From a virus: DNA of 22,747 nt. The stretch lies in the IMG/VR virus record IMGVR_UViG_3300047355_000145, positions 1-22,747 of that record. The stretch is one strand, 5' to 3'. The notes beneath the pieces were generated by a model, which had not been told where the DNA came from, made no database searches, and saw only the letters and a program-made list of their open reading frames with translations. The position numbers were made by a program, and so were the translations under genes. Positions 1 to 6,943 of the stretch are shown here, one piece after another (position 1 is the stretch's first letter; every line of letters begins with the position of its first letter).

Positions 1-517
1 AGGATAGTTTCTTTATCTCATCTCCACCCATCATAAGATACAATACTTCTTGGTCACCTTGGACAGGGTTTGCGAGACACTCGTTTGCCCAATCCTTTAG
101 TATACGAGGTGTTCCTTCTATCAAAACAACACCACTATTATACCATTTACCAAGTTCATTTCTTCGTGCCGTCCAAGGTCTATCTTCTACCATCCCTAGT
201 TTATGCGGTTCACTCAAATCAAATATATGGTCAACTCTTCCTGCAATCTCACAGTCTGTATCTAACCAACATACTTTCTTTACATCAGGTAGAGAAGATG
301 CGGCAAGCATAGCACGAGGTTTCTTGAACCAACCCTTCTCTCCAGATTGTATAGGTATCACAGTAAACATTGAGATATGACTTAACATCTCTTCACTCAT
401 ACCAAAGTCAGCAATCACTAGGTCTCCGCTAGGAACAAACCTATTAAACTTATTTATAAACCAAGGGAGTTGCCACTCAGTTTTTTTATCACATCCTGTT
501 AGAAATACCTCACGCAT
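1..517 (-). CDS. GT8-like glycosyltransferase, C-terminus cut by window edge
   Basis: A reading frame runs from an ATG at 517-515 to the left edge (172 codons visible, no stop), so the C-terminus is missing. It reads as a nucleotide-sugar glycosyltransferase of the GT8/GT-A type. A metal-binding DxD sits in WLDTDCEI (residues 84-91), a GT8-like WYNSGVVLI stretch is at 125-133 and GDQEVLY at 154-160. Such enzymes move a sugar from a nucleotide donor to an acceptor in the cytoplasm; donor and acceptor cannot be read here. The start overlaps the stop of the upstream gene by 8 nt, so it belongs to the overlapping operon that begins near 4113. The fold call rests on motifs only; another GT-A family is possible. 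Confidence 0.72.
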   Translation of the reverse strand, partial: MREVFLTGCDKKTEWQLPWFINKFNRFVPSGDLVIADFGMSEEMLSHISMFTVIPIQSGEKGWFKKPRAMLAASSLPDVKKVCWLDTDCEIAGRVDHIFDLSEPHKLGMVEDRPWTARRNELGKWYNSGVVLIEGTPRILKDWANECLANPVQGDQEVLYLMMGGDEIKKLS

Positions 518-1163
518 CGATAATCTCATATTCATCTCTGAAGTTATGTTTAGCAGTACAACCGCGTTCTACTTGTATTGTAGTGAAACTATCTCTTGCA
601 TCTGCAACGAAGGGATAGTACTCTTGTAACCAAGGAAATGTCGCAAGGTTCATATAGATATCAGTAGGTCTAGCATGAAGAGGTGCATTCTGTACAAGAA
701 GTTCTGCTCCAGCGGGAGTGACCATATATGCGTGTGCTCCACCAAAGTATCTCTTTGTGGTCAGGGGATTGACACCCAGTACAGATGGAGTATTATAACT
801 ACCATATGAGGGTTGACCTATATTCATTACATACGCAAACTTCGCGTTGACAGGAATAGGTGAATGTACGAATGCGTCGTGTTCAAATATAACAAAGTTC
901 TCATTACCCTTTGCGCACTTCTCCCAGAGAGAATGATGTGAAAGGAATGCCGCAATACAATTTAGATTTCGTGAGTAGACCTCATCAAATGCCTTTGGGT
1001 CAATACCTTTATCGGTAAGTAGTTTTACAGGGTCATCCTTTGGAGTAATCGCAGGAAACATTTCTACTTCTGTTCCTCTCAGTTGAGCAGACCCTACGCA
1101 TCTCTTTGCGACCTCCACCGATTTGTCATTATCCATTATTGTTATTACATATGCTTTTGTCAT
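510..1163 (-). CDS. GT25-like glycosyltransferase (copy 2)
   Basis: 217 residues. The start at 1163 is chosen because it forms an ATGA overlap with the stop of the upstream gene; a longer in-frame version adds 22 residues that merely read through that gene. The order of motifs matches family 25 (LPS-type) glycosyltransferases: an N-terminal AYVITIMDND strand (4-13), LSHHSLW (74-80), the acidic VIFEHDAFV (91-99) where the family usually has EDD, and GGAHAYMVTPAGAELL (141-156). The family transfers hexoses to LPS cores or protein hydroxylysine. The protein is clearly paralogous to the adjacent upstream gene. The His in the acidic triad could mean altered metal or substrate use. Function beyond sugar transfer is inference. 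Confidence 0.68.
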   Translation of the reverse strand: MTKAYVITIMDNDKSVEVAKRCVGSAQLRGTEVEMFPAITPKDDPVKLLTDKGIDPKAFDEVYSRNLNCIAAFLSHHSLWEKCAKGNENFVIFEHDAFVHSPIPVNAKFAYVMNIGQPSYGSYNTPSVLGVNPLTTKRYFGGAHAYMVTPAGAELLVQNAPLHARPTDIYMNLATFPWLQEYYPFVADARDSFTTIQVERGCTAKHNFRDEYEIIDA

Positions 1164-1876
1164 GATGATGTTGTTGACTTCAATCCTCTTTGTATCGTTG
1201 TATAGTATGGATACACCACTTGCATCCAAGGGAAAAATTGTTTACACATGACCGCATCATTTGGCCAAAGTCCAACCTCTCTTACTTTATCTAGTAGTTT
1301 CTTAGCACCCTTTGGTGTGATGAGATATGCGGAGTTTCCTGCGAGACCCTGTGGAACTTCTGCGTCATCTACACTTGGTACAGGTTGTAATCCCATCTTA
1401 GAACTTGCTATATTATGGAATACATCACTTCGTCTTGTTGCCCCACGAGGGTCATTCAATCCAAGTATCCCTCCCTTGAAGTCTTCTTTCAAAGGTTCGA
1501 AGTCAAACTTCCGAGTAAAGATTGCGTCGTGTTCAAGTATGATAATCGGTTTCTTACCTGTAGCACACTTATGCCATAGTCTCATATGAGAGACAGCACA
1601 GGCAACACGATTATTATTATTTGCGGTAGGGTAATGTCTCAGGTATAATCCCGATAAAATATCAAGACCATCTTCTTCTTTTGTGACAGGGTAAGTCCAT
1701 TCACAGTTACCCATATCAATCTCTTCAAGATGTCTCTTTACTTGACGTGGAACAGTTGCTACAAATACGGAAGGGTCTATCTCACTTTTCGTATTACGGA
1801 TTGAACCGATACATTTATGAGTTGCCTCAACACTTTCCTGATTATTATCAAGTGTTATAATATAACCTTTGATCAT
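1160..1876 (-). CDS. GT25-like glycosyltransferase (copy 1)
   Basis: 238 residues. It has the same architecture as its downstream neighbour: KGYIITLDNN (3-12), VSHMRLWHKC (95-104), IIILEHDAIF (111-120), then GNSAYLITPKGAKKLL near the C-terminal third. It reads as a GT25-type nucleotide-sugar transferase with EHD in place of the usual EDD. The segments around residues 50-90 and 135-165 are longer than in the paralogue, so the copies have diverged and may use different donors or acceptors. The start overlaps the upstream stop by one base (TAATG) and the stop overlaps the next start by four (ATGA), which suggests translational coupling. Donor and acceptor are unknown. Confidence 0.68.
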   Translation of the reverse strand: MIKGYIITLDNNQESVEATHKCIGSIRNTKSEIDPSVFVATVPRQVKRHLEEIDMGNCEWTYPVTKEEDGLDILSGLYLRHYPTANNNNRVACAVSHMRLWHKCATGKKPIIILEHDAIFTRKFDFEPLKEDFKGGILGLNDPRGATRRSDVFHNIASSKMGLQPVPSVDDAEVPQGLAGNSAYLITPKGAKKLLDKVREVGLWPNDAVMCKQFFPWMQVVYPYYTTIQRGLKSTTSS

Positions 1877-2454
1877 TATTTCATTTTCTTGATTACAGTA
1901 TATCCAACATTTCTAGTTTCACGTTCGAAAATCTCCCATTGATTTAATTCTTTACAGAATTTTTCAATCACATGATAGAGTGCTTCGTTAGGTTGTCTTG
2001 CAAGTTGTGAGGTGTCATGAAATACTATGTAGTCACTTACATACTCTTGATGAAATCTTAATTCTTGTGTCAAATAGTCTGGTGTATGTAAGGAATCTAT
2101 TAACAAAACTTGAGTAGGACTTCTAGATTGAGAATCTATACTGCTACATTCTTTTACGACCAACTCAATATTATTATCACTACAATACTTCTGAAATAGG
2201 TCTTTGCTCCAGTTATATTTTTCCAAAGTAATATCAATTAGTTCAACCTTTTTAGGGTTGCACAATATACCGCTTGCCGCAGAAGCACCTTGATGTAATC
2301 CTAATTCTTTATATGTATCACACTCTTGTAAACATCGTTTAACTGCATCGTGATGAGCACAGTAATGTTCCCCATGATATTTTTCTTGTTGACTTCGAAT
2401 TGACTCATAAAATTCTTCTAGGGTTTTACAATGCGCTGTATCTGCTGTTAACAT
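1876..2454 (-). CDS. Class I SAM-dependent methyltransferase-like protein
   Basis: 192 residues. The pattern fits a small class I methyltransferase of the Methyltransf_24 or cephalosporin-hydroxylase type: a motif I-like ELGLHQGASA loop (50-59) after a helix, an acidic strand end VELIDI with D74 placed to bind the SAM ribose, VLLIDSLHTPDYL (116-128), and YIVFHDT (142-148) where these families carry a metal-binding or catalytic acidic stretch. Motif I is not a textbook GxGxG, so loss of activity or a different cofactor use cannot be excluded. Lying between sulfotransferase and glycosyltransferase genes, it most plausibly O-methylates a sugar. The start overlaps the sulfotransferase stop by 7 nt. 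Confidence 0.58.
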   Translation of the reverse strand: MLTADTAHCKTLEEFYESIRSQQEKYHGEHYCAHHDAVKRCLQECDTYKELGLHQGASAASGILCNPKKVELIDITLEKYNWSKDLFQKYCSDNNIELVVKECSSIDSQSRSPTQVLLIDSLHTPDYLTQELRFHQEYVSDYIVFHDTSQLARQPNEALYHVIEKFCKELNQWEIFERETRNVGYTVIKKMK

Positions 2455-3161
2455 AATTTTCTCCAGTAGTTCTTTGTTGCTGAGGTATCAAAATCGAACC
2501 CCCAATAATCTATATCCTTTTTATACCAATCTGCTATAATCTGTATTGTCTCTTTATTGTATATATCCTTATAAGATGTACCATATCCTGTTTTACCATT
2601 ATCACCTGCTACACGAGTCACATTTCTTGGATTAGGATTTTGTAACAATCCGAGATACAATTTTGTATCTTCGTTGTAGTGTTCGAACCTTAGTATGTCG
2701 CACTTTACTTCCTCGCCTTTCTCATCACTTACATGGTCAAAGGCAGGATACCAACCTCTTACTGCGCGATGCCACATGAACTCATCGTTACCCCACTTAT
2801 GTCTTTCTTCTAGGAATGCTTCAAAGGATGATACATCAGCATAGTTTGGGGGTTGAGTTCCTTCGTGAAACATTATCTTCTTTGCAAAAAGATATCTTGA
2901 TACAACTCTGTCCCAAGGATTTCTTATGATAGCAAATGCTTTATATTCTTCTCGTAAATCCTTTCTCCAATCTCTCCAACGAGCATGTTCATATCCTTGG
3001 TGATCATTAGTACTATGCATCTTTCCTTCAAGTCTTTTAGTATAATCCATACTAATATGATTGCCGTGAGAACAAAACATTACTCTGTTTCGTATTCCGT
3101 CAATCTTACGGATTGTCATTCCGCCATTTTTGGGTATATGTATAAACAGTTTGAATTTCAT
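2448..3161 (-). CDS. Sulfotransferase (PAPS-dependent, carbohydrate type)
   Basis: 237 residues. Two hallmark PAPS-binding motifs are visible: the 5'-phosphosulfate loop in LFIHIPKNGGMTI (5-17) and the 3'-phosphate motif in FAIIRNPWDRVVSRY (76-90). This IPKxGG...RNPWDRxVS pattern is typical of Sulfotransfer_2-type carbohydrate sulfotransferases, which move sulfate from PAPS to a hydroxyl on a glycan. The length is normal for bacterial members. It lies between a glycosyltransferase (ATGA overlap) and a methyltransferase, so a phage-directed sulfated sugar is the simplest reading. PAPS would have to come from the host. I am confident of the family, not of the acceptor. Confidence 0.82.
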   Translation of the reverse strand: MKFKLFIHIPKNGGMTIRKIDGIRNRVMFCSHGNHISMDYTKRLEGKMHSTNDHQGYEHARWRDWRKDLREEYKAFAIIRNPWDRVVSRYLFAKKIMFHEGTQPPNYADVSSFEAFLEERHKWGNDEFMWHRAVRGWYPAFDHVSDEKGEEVKCDILRFEHYNEDTKLYLGLLQNPNPRNVTRVAGDNGKTGYGTSYKDIYNKETIQIIADWYKKDIDYWGFDFDTSATKNYWRKLC

Positions 3162-3952
3162 ATCGTTTTCATTAACTCCTCTATATTTTCTCCACTAGAG
3201 GGTAGTTTGTCTTTCAAGAAGAAATGAACAAAGTGACACTCTTTTATATTATTGACTGCCGTATAGAGACCATTCCATTTACCATCCATATGTTTAGTAG
3301 GTATCTTATATCTCTTCAGAAAATAGTTCAGGAGTGTCTGGTCTGTACTCCACTTCCAACCACCTTTACCATCAACAAAGTCTTTGAACTCTGCTCTCAT
3401 AAGAAAGTCATTTGCGTTCTGTCCTTTGAGATAAGGTTTGAAGAGTTGACAATTAATAAGTATCATACCCATATTGAAGAACTCATATCCTCTCTGTTTA
3501 GGTCGGAAGTCACATAGTCTGCCATGCAAACTTGCATACTGCATATGAGAATAGTTTTGTATCTTCCTTATATATGCCTCATTAATATCCATCTCACGTT
3601 CACTTACCGAACCCCATGCATTGTCATGTCCAAACTCAGTAAATATATTAGGTGAGTCAGGTCTGATATAAATGTCAGCATCTATAATACCTATCTGGTC
3701 ATAGTTATCAATGAGGTCAAAGGCATTCTCTTTCTCATAGATAGGTAGATATCCTCCATACTTTTCATAGGATTCTTTACTACGATAGTCCGTAAATACA
3801 TCTGGTTTAATTCGTAACTTAGGTTGTGTTAATACAATATGTTCTATATCATATTTCTTACAATAATCTGCTACGGATTGTATACAGTGTTCGTATAACT
3901 TACTTGGTTTACCTACCGATACCTGATAGATTAATCTTCTAATTTTTTTCAT
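3158..3952 (-). CDS. GT-A type glycosyltransferase with DAD motif
   Basis: 264 residues. An N-terminal strand (RRLIYQVSVG) is followed by QIGIIDADIYIRPD (86-99), whose DAD (91-93) serves as the metal-binding DxD, and by FFNMGMILINCQLFKPYL, resembling the xFNxGxxLxN helix of GT8-like enzymes. A WSTDQTLLNYF stretch corresponds to the late DQ motif of this group. It likely transfers a sugar from a nucleotide donor. The start lies in an ATGA overlap with the stop of the zinc-ribbon gene, and the stop overlaps the sulfotransferase start. It shares only general fold features with the partial gene at the left edge, so the two probably catalyse different steps. Confidence 0.72.
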   Translation of the reverse strand: MKKIRRLIYQVSVGKPSKLYEHCIQSVADYCKKYDIEHIVLTQPKLRIKPDVFTDYRSKESYEKYGGYLPIYEKENAFDLIDNYDQIGIIDADIYIRPDSPNIFTEFGHDNAWGSVSEREMDINEAYIRKIQNYSHMQYASLHGRLCDFRPKQRGYEFFNMGMILINCQLFKPYLKGQNANDFLMRAEFKDFVDGKGGWKWSTDQTLLNYFLKRYKIPTKHMDGKWNGLYTAVNNIKECHFVHFFLKDKLPSSGENIEELMKTI

Positions 3953-4113
3953 GTTCTATCTTTCCATTTATCATAAACAAATGATTTATGTTGTTCTCCA
4001 CAGTGTGGACAATACAGTTTCTTAGGTTTCCATTCATCCATTGTAGCAATACTAAACCATCCTTTACAAGATGAGCATACGAAATGCCATATATTTTCTT
4101 TACTAGTTCTCAT
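3949..4113 (-). CDS. Small zinc-ribbon protein, first gene of the sugar operon
   Basis: 54 residues from ATG 4113 to TGA 3949. Two cysteine pairs, CSSC (13-16) and CPHC (35-38), 18 residues apart, form a rubredoxin-like zinc knuckle; FVCSSCKGWF and LYCPHCGEQH are typical surroundings. A purine-rich GGGAAGG lies about 9 nt before the start. It is the first gene after the promoter at 4143-4171 and its stop overlaps the next start (ATGA). The role is unknown; such proteins often bind nucleic acid or act as partner subunits. The cysteine spacing and tight gene packing make it a likely real gene despite its size. Confidence 0.72.
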   Translation of the reverse strand: MRTSKENIWHFVCSSCKGWFSIATMDEWKPKKLYCPHCGEQHKSFVYDKWKDRT

Positions 4114-4142
4114 ATATACTACCTTCCCTAAAGAGTACTTTA

Positions 4143-4171
4143 AGTATACTATAAAACGTTTAAATAGTCAA
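4143..4171 (-). promoter_or_regulatory. Sigma70-type promoter of the sugar/sulfate operon
   Basis: On the minus strand, TTGACT (4171-4166) and TATACT (4148-4143) are separated by exactly 17 nt. The site lies in the only sizeable gap between 4180 and 4113 and faces the seven overlapping genes to the left. A bacterial-type promoter implies transcription by host RNA polymerase with its housekeeping sigma factor, so early expression is likely (inference). Confidence 0.75.
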
Positions 4172-4179
4172 GAACTATT

Positions 4180-4566
4180 TTATTTTCCGAATGCTTTTCC
4201 TGCTTCAGCAATACCAAATGAACCCAGTGTTACAACAACAAAAGATGTATAGATTGTATCGGATATTTCAAGAGGTGTTCCGTCCATTGCGGTAATTAAA
4301 TCAAATGTACCGAATGCGACCATCATGAGAAACGACGCGAAACCAATAATTGATTTCTCGTTAATATCATTCTCATCTCGGAAGATTGCCATAACCCCTT
4401 TGGGTCTTGGTTTTGCTACAGCAGTAGCGACTTTGAGTTCTTTTGAGAGAGACTCCATCTCTTTTATTTTGTCTTGTGCTTCATCTACTTTTAGGACAAG
4501 TTCCGTGTACTTTTCTAAGTCAACAGTTGCTTGTCCTGTAGGTGTGTCTACGGTTTCTTTTGCCAT
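4180..4566 (-). CDS. Small membrane protein with N-terminal coiled coil and two TM helices
   Basis: 128 residues. Residues about 18-48 are charged and heptad-like (probable coiled coil), followed by a basic stretch (KPRPKG, 52-57). Two hydrophobic segments follow, about 72-93 (IIGFASFLMMVAFGTFDLI) and 103-122 (TIYTSFVVVTLGSFGIAEAG), linked by a short acidic turn. Size and topology would suit a holin or another small inner-membrane phage protein, but no specific family is recognised. It starts 2 nt after the stop of the next gene upstream (4569-4805), so the two are probably translated together. An M15 peptidase gene lies about 1 kb upstream, which gives weak support for a lysis role. Confidence 0.6.
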   Translation of the reverse strand: MAKETVDTPTGQATVDLEKYTELVLKVDEAQDKIKEMESLSKELKVATAVAKPRPKGVMAIFRDENDINEKSIIGFASFLMMVAFGTFDLITAMDGTPLEISDTIYTSFVVVTLGSFGIAEAGKAFGK

Positions 4567-4568
4567 TT

Positions 4569-4805
4569 TTACTCTCCACCGTCAGAATCAGTTGGTGCAG
4601 CAATTACACCTAATTCAATTTTACGACTAACTGCAGCACCTACTTCACTAACTCTTTGTTCAGTAAGAGTTGCGTCGTAAGTCCCATCAGTAAAAACTGC
4701 ATTGACACCTCTAGTGTGTGTTATTTGTGGATTAGTTTCAGTAAAAGTAACTTCTACTGCGGTTACACCCTCTGCGGGGGTTTCATAAGTCCATGTTAAT
4801 GACAT
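4569..4805 (-). CDS. Small Thr-rich beta protein of unknown function
   Basis: 78 residues, acidic and rich in Thr, Val and Glu, with alternating polar and apolar residues that suggest a beta-sheet fold (LTWTYETPAEGVTAVEVTFTE). There is no cysteine, signal peptide or membrane segment. No family is recognised; small beta proteins like this are often virion decorations, but nothing here proves it. A Shine-Dalgarno AAGGAG lies 7 nt upstream of the ATG and is caught in a hairpin (see 4805-4840). Confidence 0.6.
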   Translation of the reverse strand: MSLTWTYETPAEGVTAVEVTFTETNPQITHTRGVNAVFTDGTYDATLTEQRVSEVGAAVSRKIELGVIAAPTDSDGGE

Positions 4806-4840
4806 TTTATTTCTCCTTGTTTACATTACAAGGATATTTA
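4805..4840 (-). promoter_or_regulatory. RBS-sequestering hairpin next to a late-promoter-like TAAATA
   Basis: In minus-strand RNA a perfect 7-bp stem (UCCUUGU at 4834-4828, ACAAGGA at 4820-4814) with a 7-nt loop covers most of the AAGGAG ribosome site (4818-4813) of the gene starting at 4805. Directly before the stem is TAAATA (4840-4835), resembling part of the T4 late promoter TATAAATA. If transcription began about 5-6 nt after this box, the transcript would lack part of the 5' arm and the ribosome site would be free, as known for several T4 late genes. The hairpin is seen; the promoter role is inference. Confidence 0.4.
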
Positions 4841-4843
4841 GTC

Positions 4844-5428
4844 TTATTTTAAGTACTCGTAAATTTCTTTCCAGTTGGCAAAACCAACCAAACCATTTGG
4901 TTCGATATCATCAATATTGAAACCATGCTTCATAACAGCACCTTCAAGACCAACCTTCGCGCCTTCTATGGCGTTCTCAATTTTATCTTCTACCCAAAGG
5001 TAATCCTTACCTTCATACTTCGCAAGAACTTCGTCCTTGTCAGCACCAGTGTCGAGGTAGGTAAACTTCTCAAAGACTGTCTCACCGAATAACTTTTTCA
5101 AGTTCATAGTACGCAACCTTTGCGCGTTCTCATCGTCACTCAAAGAAGTGATACAGTGAAAGATGTAACCTAACTCTTCGTGAATTTTTTTCACGTAGTG
5201 TATGGCGTCCCTGAGGGGAGGTAAGTACCCTATAGCAGCACTTTCATTAAAGTCTCGAACAAGACGTTTCGCTTCCTTCTTAGGTATATCGTAACACTCA
5301 GCGATATCATAAACATTTTTGTTTATCATTTCGTATCCGCGTTTCTCGGCATACACATCAAAAGCATATTTCCAGTTTAACAAGACACCATCAGCATCCG
5401 TTAAAATTACTTTATTATAATTTTCCAT
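4844..5428 (-). CDS. HAD-superfamily phosphatase, 5'(3')-deoxyribonucleotidase-like
   Basis: 194 residues. The N-terminal nucleophile motif is ILTDADGVLLNW (8-19), with D11 and D13 as nucleophile and acid/base. The second motif is CITSLS (92-97) with T94 or S95. An acidic WVEDKIENA (145-153) occupies the metal-binding third position. The helical cap between about 20 and 80 and the overall size fit 5'(3')-deoxyribonucleotidase-like or uncharacterised HAD proteins common in T4-like phages. A role in nucleotide dephosphorylation and pool control is possible, but the substrate cannot be read. A GAAAGGA ribosome site lies 8 nt before the ATG, and a strong promoter lies just upstream. Confidence 0.7.
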   Translation of the reverse strand: MENYNKVILTDADGVLLNWKYAFDVYAEKRGYEMINKNVYDIAECYDIPKKEAKRLVRDFNESAAIGYLPPLRDAIHYVKKIHEELGYIFHCITSLSDDENAQRLRTMNLKKLFGETVFEKFTYLDTGADKDEVLAKYEGKDYLWVEDKIENAIEGAKVGLEGAVMKHGFNIDDIEPNGLVGFANWKEIYEYLK

Positions 5429-5452
5429 AATATTTTCCTTTCTTATATTATT

Positions 5453-5481
5453 ACTATACTATAATAAAACCAAAAAGTCAA
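5453..5481 (-). promoter_or_regulatory. Sigma70-type promoter before the HAD gene
   Basis: Minus-strand TTGACT (5481-5476), 17-nt spacer, TATAGT (5458-5453). The spacer starts TTTTGGTTTT, and the leader carries TAATATAAGAAA and then GAAAGGAAAA before the ATG at 5428. This architecture is repeated almost identically at 9128-9156. No intrinsic terminator separates it from the upstream M15 gene. Confidence 0.75.
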
Positions 5482-5497
5482 GCATTATTTTAATTTT

Positions 5498-5962
5498 TTA
5501 TTCGATTAATCCTACAGAATATTTCGTCTTACCATCTACACGTGCGGCAGTCAATACTGACTTACGTTGTGGTCCACCATGTTTATAGGAACAATGTACC
5601 CATCCACTATCAGGTATACCAGATGTATAGAACTCAAGGATAAGTTGATCAAACTCTAAGTTCTCTTCTATCCACTTTGCAAGTTCATAGTTAGGAACTC
5701 CTGGAACTTCCATATCAACTGCTTCACCTTTACAGTGTTGACTTGTTGCGGAACCACCTACTGCTTTGTTCAACTCAGGACTACGATATCCAGAGTTTAG
5801 TCGGGTCACACCGAAGTGGTCTCTTACAGGTTGTACGACTTTCTCGAACAACTCTTTCGCACTTTCAAGGTGTTGACCTTGTGGTGTGTTGTCAATGCCA
5901 TGTCTAGTGGCAGTCTGTGATTTTGTAAACTCTCTTAGAGTAAAGTTTTTTGATAGGTTCAT
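5498..5962 (-). CDS. M15-type zinc peptidase, probable endolysin
   Basis: 154 residues from the ATG at 5962. This start is preferred over a longer in-frame version (26 more residues, read through phoH) because it gives an ATGA overlap with the phoH stop. The protein fits Peptidase_M15_3 (D-Ala-D-Ala carboxypeptidase/L-Ala-D-Glu endopeptidase type): LNSGYRSPELN (55-65), SQHCKGEAVDMEV (74-86) giving ligands H76 and D83, and GWVHCSY (120-126) giving H123. No signal peptide is seen, so export would need a holin, which suits an endolysin that cuts cross-links in peptidoglycan. A virion role is an alternative. The zinc site is complete. Confidence 0.8.
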   Translation of the reverse strand: MNLSKNFTLREFTKSQTATRHGIDNTPQGQHLESAKELFEKVVQPVRDHFGVTRLNSGYRSPELNKAVGGSATSQHCKGEAVDMEVPGVPNYELAKWIEENLEFDQLILEFYTSGIPDSGWVHCSYKHGGPQRKSVLTAARVDGKTKYSVGLIE

Positions 5963-6645
5963 TTTATGTCTCCTCGTTCTACCATATCTTTTGTCATTAT
6001 ATAGTCTCTTACAAAGTCTGACCGAACAATATCTGCCCACCCAAACTCTACCGTAACGAAGTTATTCATAACTTCCATTATATTTAGGAATTTTAGAATT
6101 CCTGCCTTTTCTGATTCCTTACTTAAATCTGTTTGATAGTAATCACCACTGAATATGATACGACTATTTCTACCCATTCTTGTTATGATACTATCAAGTT
6201 CATGAAAGGTAAGGTTCTGCATTTCATCAATAAGAACAACCGCATTGTCTAATGTAGTTCCTCGTATGAATGATGTTGATAAAAACTCTATAGTTCCCTG
6301 CGTCTCTAGTAACTCATATGCGTTATGTTGATCAAATAACTCTGCCGCAATACCTCTATAAGGAGCAGTGTATGTGTCTATCTTTTCGTCGATACCTCCA
6401 GGAAGATATCCCATATCCCTTGTAGGTACAACACTTCTTACAATAACAAGTTTCTTTTGGGGTTCGTCTTTGTCTAGTACTACTTCAAGTCCCAGATACA
6501 TTCCGATAAATGTCTTACCTGTACCCGCACTTCCTGCAAGCACCATATGACTTCCATCGTCCCACGCATCGTAGGCATCTTTTTGACTTTGTGTTATGGG
6601 GTCGAAGTTTAGGAGGTGTTCCTCCTTGAGACGTTTCATCGTCAT
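5959..6645 (-). CDS. phoH: PhoH-like P-loop ATPase
   Basis: 228 residues. Walker A is LAGSAGTGKT (36-45) and Walker B is VVLIDEMQN (136-144), followed by the PhoH signatures PTRDMGYLPGG (74-84), the sensor stretch FSGDYYQTDL (165-174) and DIVRSDFVRDYI (205-216). The length equals that of the stand-alone PhoH domain frequent in marine T4-like phages. The protein is a cytosolic ATPase with a helicase-like core; its role in infection is unsettled, and RNA metabolism or phosphate response have been proposed. The start overlaps the upstream stop (ATGA). A second ATG two codons in is possible. Confidence 0.88.
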   Translation of the reverse strand: MTMKRLKEEHLLNFDPITQSQKDAYDAWDDGSHMVLAGSAGTGKTFIGMYLGLEVVLDKDEPQKKLVIVRSVVPTRDMGYLPGGIDEKIDTYTAPYRGIAAELFDQHNAYELLETQGTIEFLSTSFIRGTTLDNAVVLIDEMQNLTFHELDSIITRMGRNSRIIFSGDYYQTDLSKESEKAGILKFLNIMEVMNNFVTVEFGWADIVRSDFVRDYIMTKDMVERGDIK

Positions 6646-6878
6646 ATCTTAAAGTTTGCCCCTTTACCAGAACCCTTCTTTACTGCTTTGAGTAAGTCTT
6701 TCCAGTCACTACTTGTTTTATTAACAATATTACCTGTATGTGTAACGAAACCCGGAGTGCCAATCACTTGTCTCCAAGGTTCTCCTCTTTTTTCTAATAT
6801 CTTTTGTAAATCTTCGTATGTACAGAATAGGTCTTCTGTCTCATCGGTCTTGTCGTTTGTGATTGTGTATAGTGCCAT
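6642..6878 (-). CDS. FmdB-like small protein without zinc cysteines
   Basis: 78 residues starting at MALYTI (6878). The longer in-frame version adds 19 residues covering a GC-rich hairpin in the leader, so I reject it. The layout of short N-terminal strands, a helix, a Gly-rich middle and the C-terminal TSSDWKDLLKAVKKGSGKG resembles the FmdB-type regulators of marine T4-like phages, which end in a similar 'GF.DVL..I...S' block. The usual CxxC pairs are absent; a single Cys remains at 19. Its position before phoH, with ATGA overlap, is reminiscent of T4-like phages. Function unknown. Confidence 0.55.
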   Translation of the reverse strand: MALYTITNDKTDETEDLFCTYEDLQKILEKRGEPWRQVIGTPGFVTHTGNIVNKTSSDWKDLLKAVKKGSGKGANFKI

Positions 6879-6901
6879 AATATATTTCTCTCTGTAACGT
6901 T

Positions 6902-6920
6902 GGGGGCGACTAGCACCCCC
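6902..6920 (-). other. GC-rich RNA hairpin in an intergenic leader
   Basis: Minus-strand RNA GGGGGUG (6920-6914), loop CUAGU, CGCCCCC (6908-6902): seven pairs, including one U-G wobble that would be an A-C mismatch in plus-strand RNA. It stands out in AT-rich surroundings, 24 nt before the ATG at 6878. No U-run follows, so it is unlikely to be an intrinsic terminator; mRNA stability or processing is more likely. Confidence 0.55.
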
Positions 6921-6943
6921 TACGAGATACATCACCTACCTTT

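Noticed and set aside
70-312. Open frame on the plus strand (80 codons)
   Set aside because: It lies opposite the partial glycosyltransferase gene, which has clear motifs; no ribosome site or recognisable sequence on the plus strand.
451-458. TATAAATA inside the partial glycosyltransferase gene
   Set aside because: Coding position with no start following in view; chance is enough to explain it.
1164-1229. N-terminal extension of the GT25-like gene at 510
   Set aside because: It would overlap the paralogue by 70 nt and adds residues without family similarity; the ATGA start at 1163 fits better.
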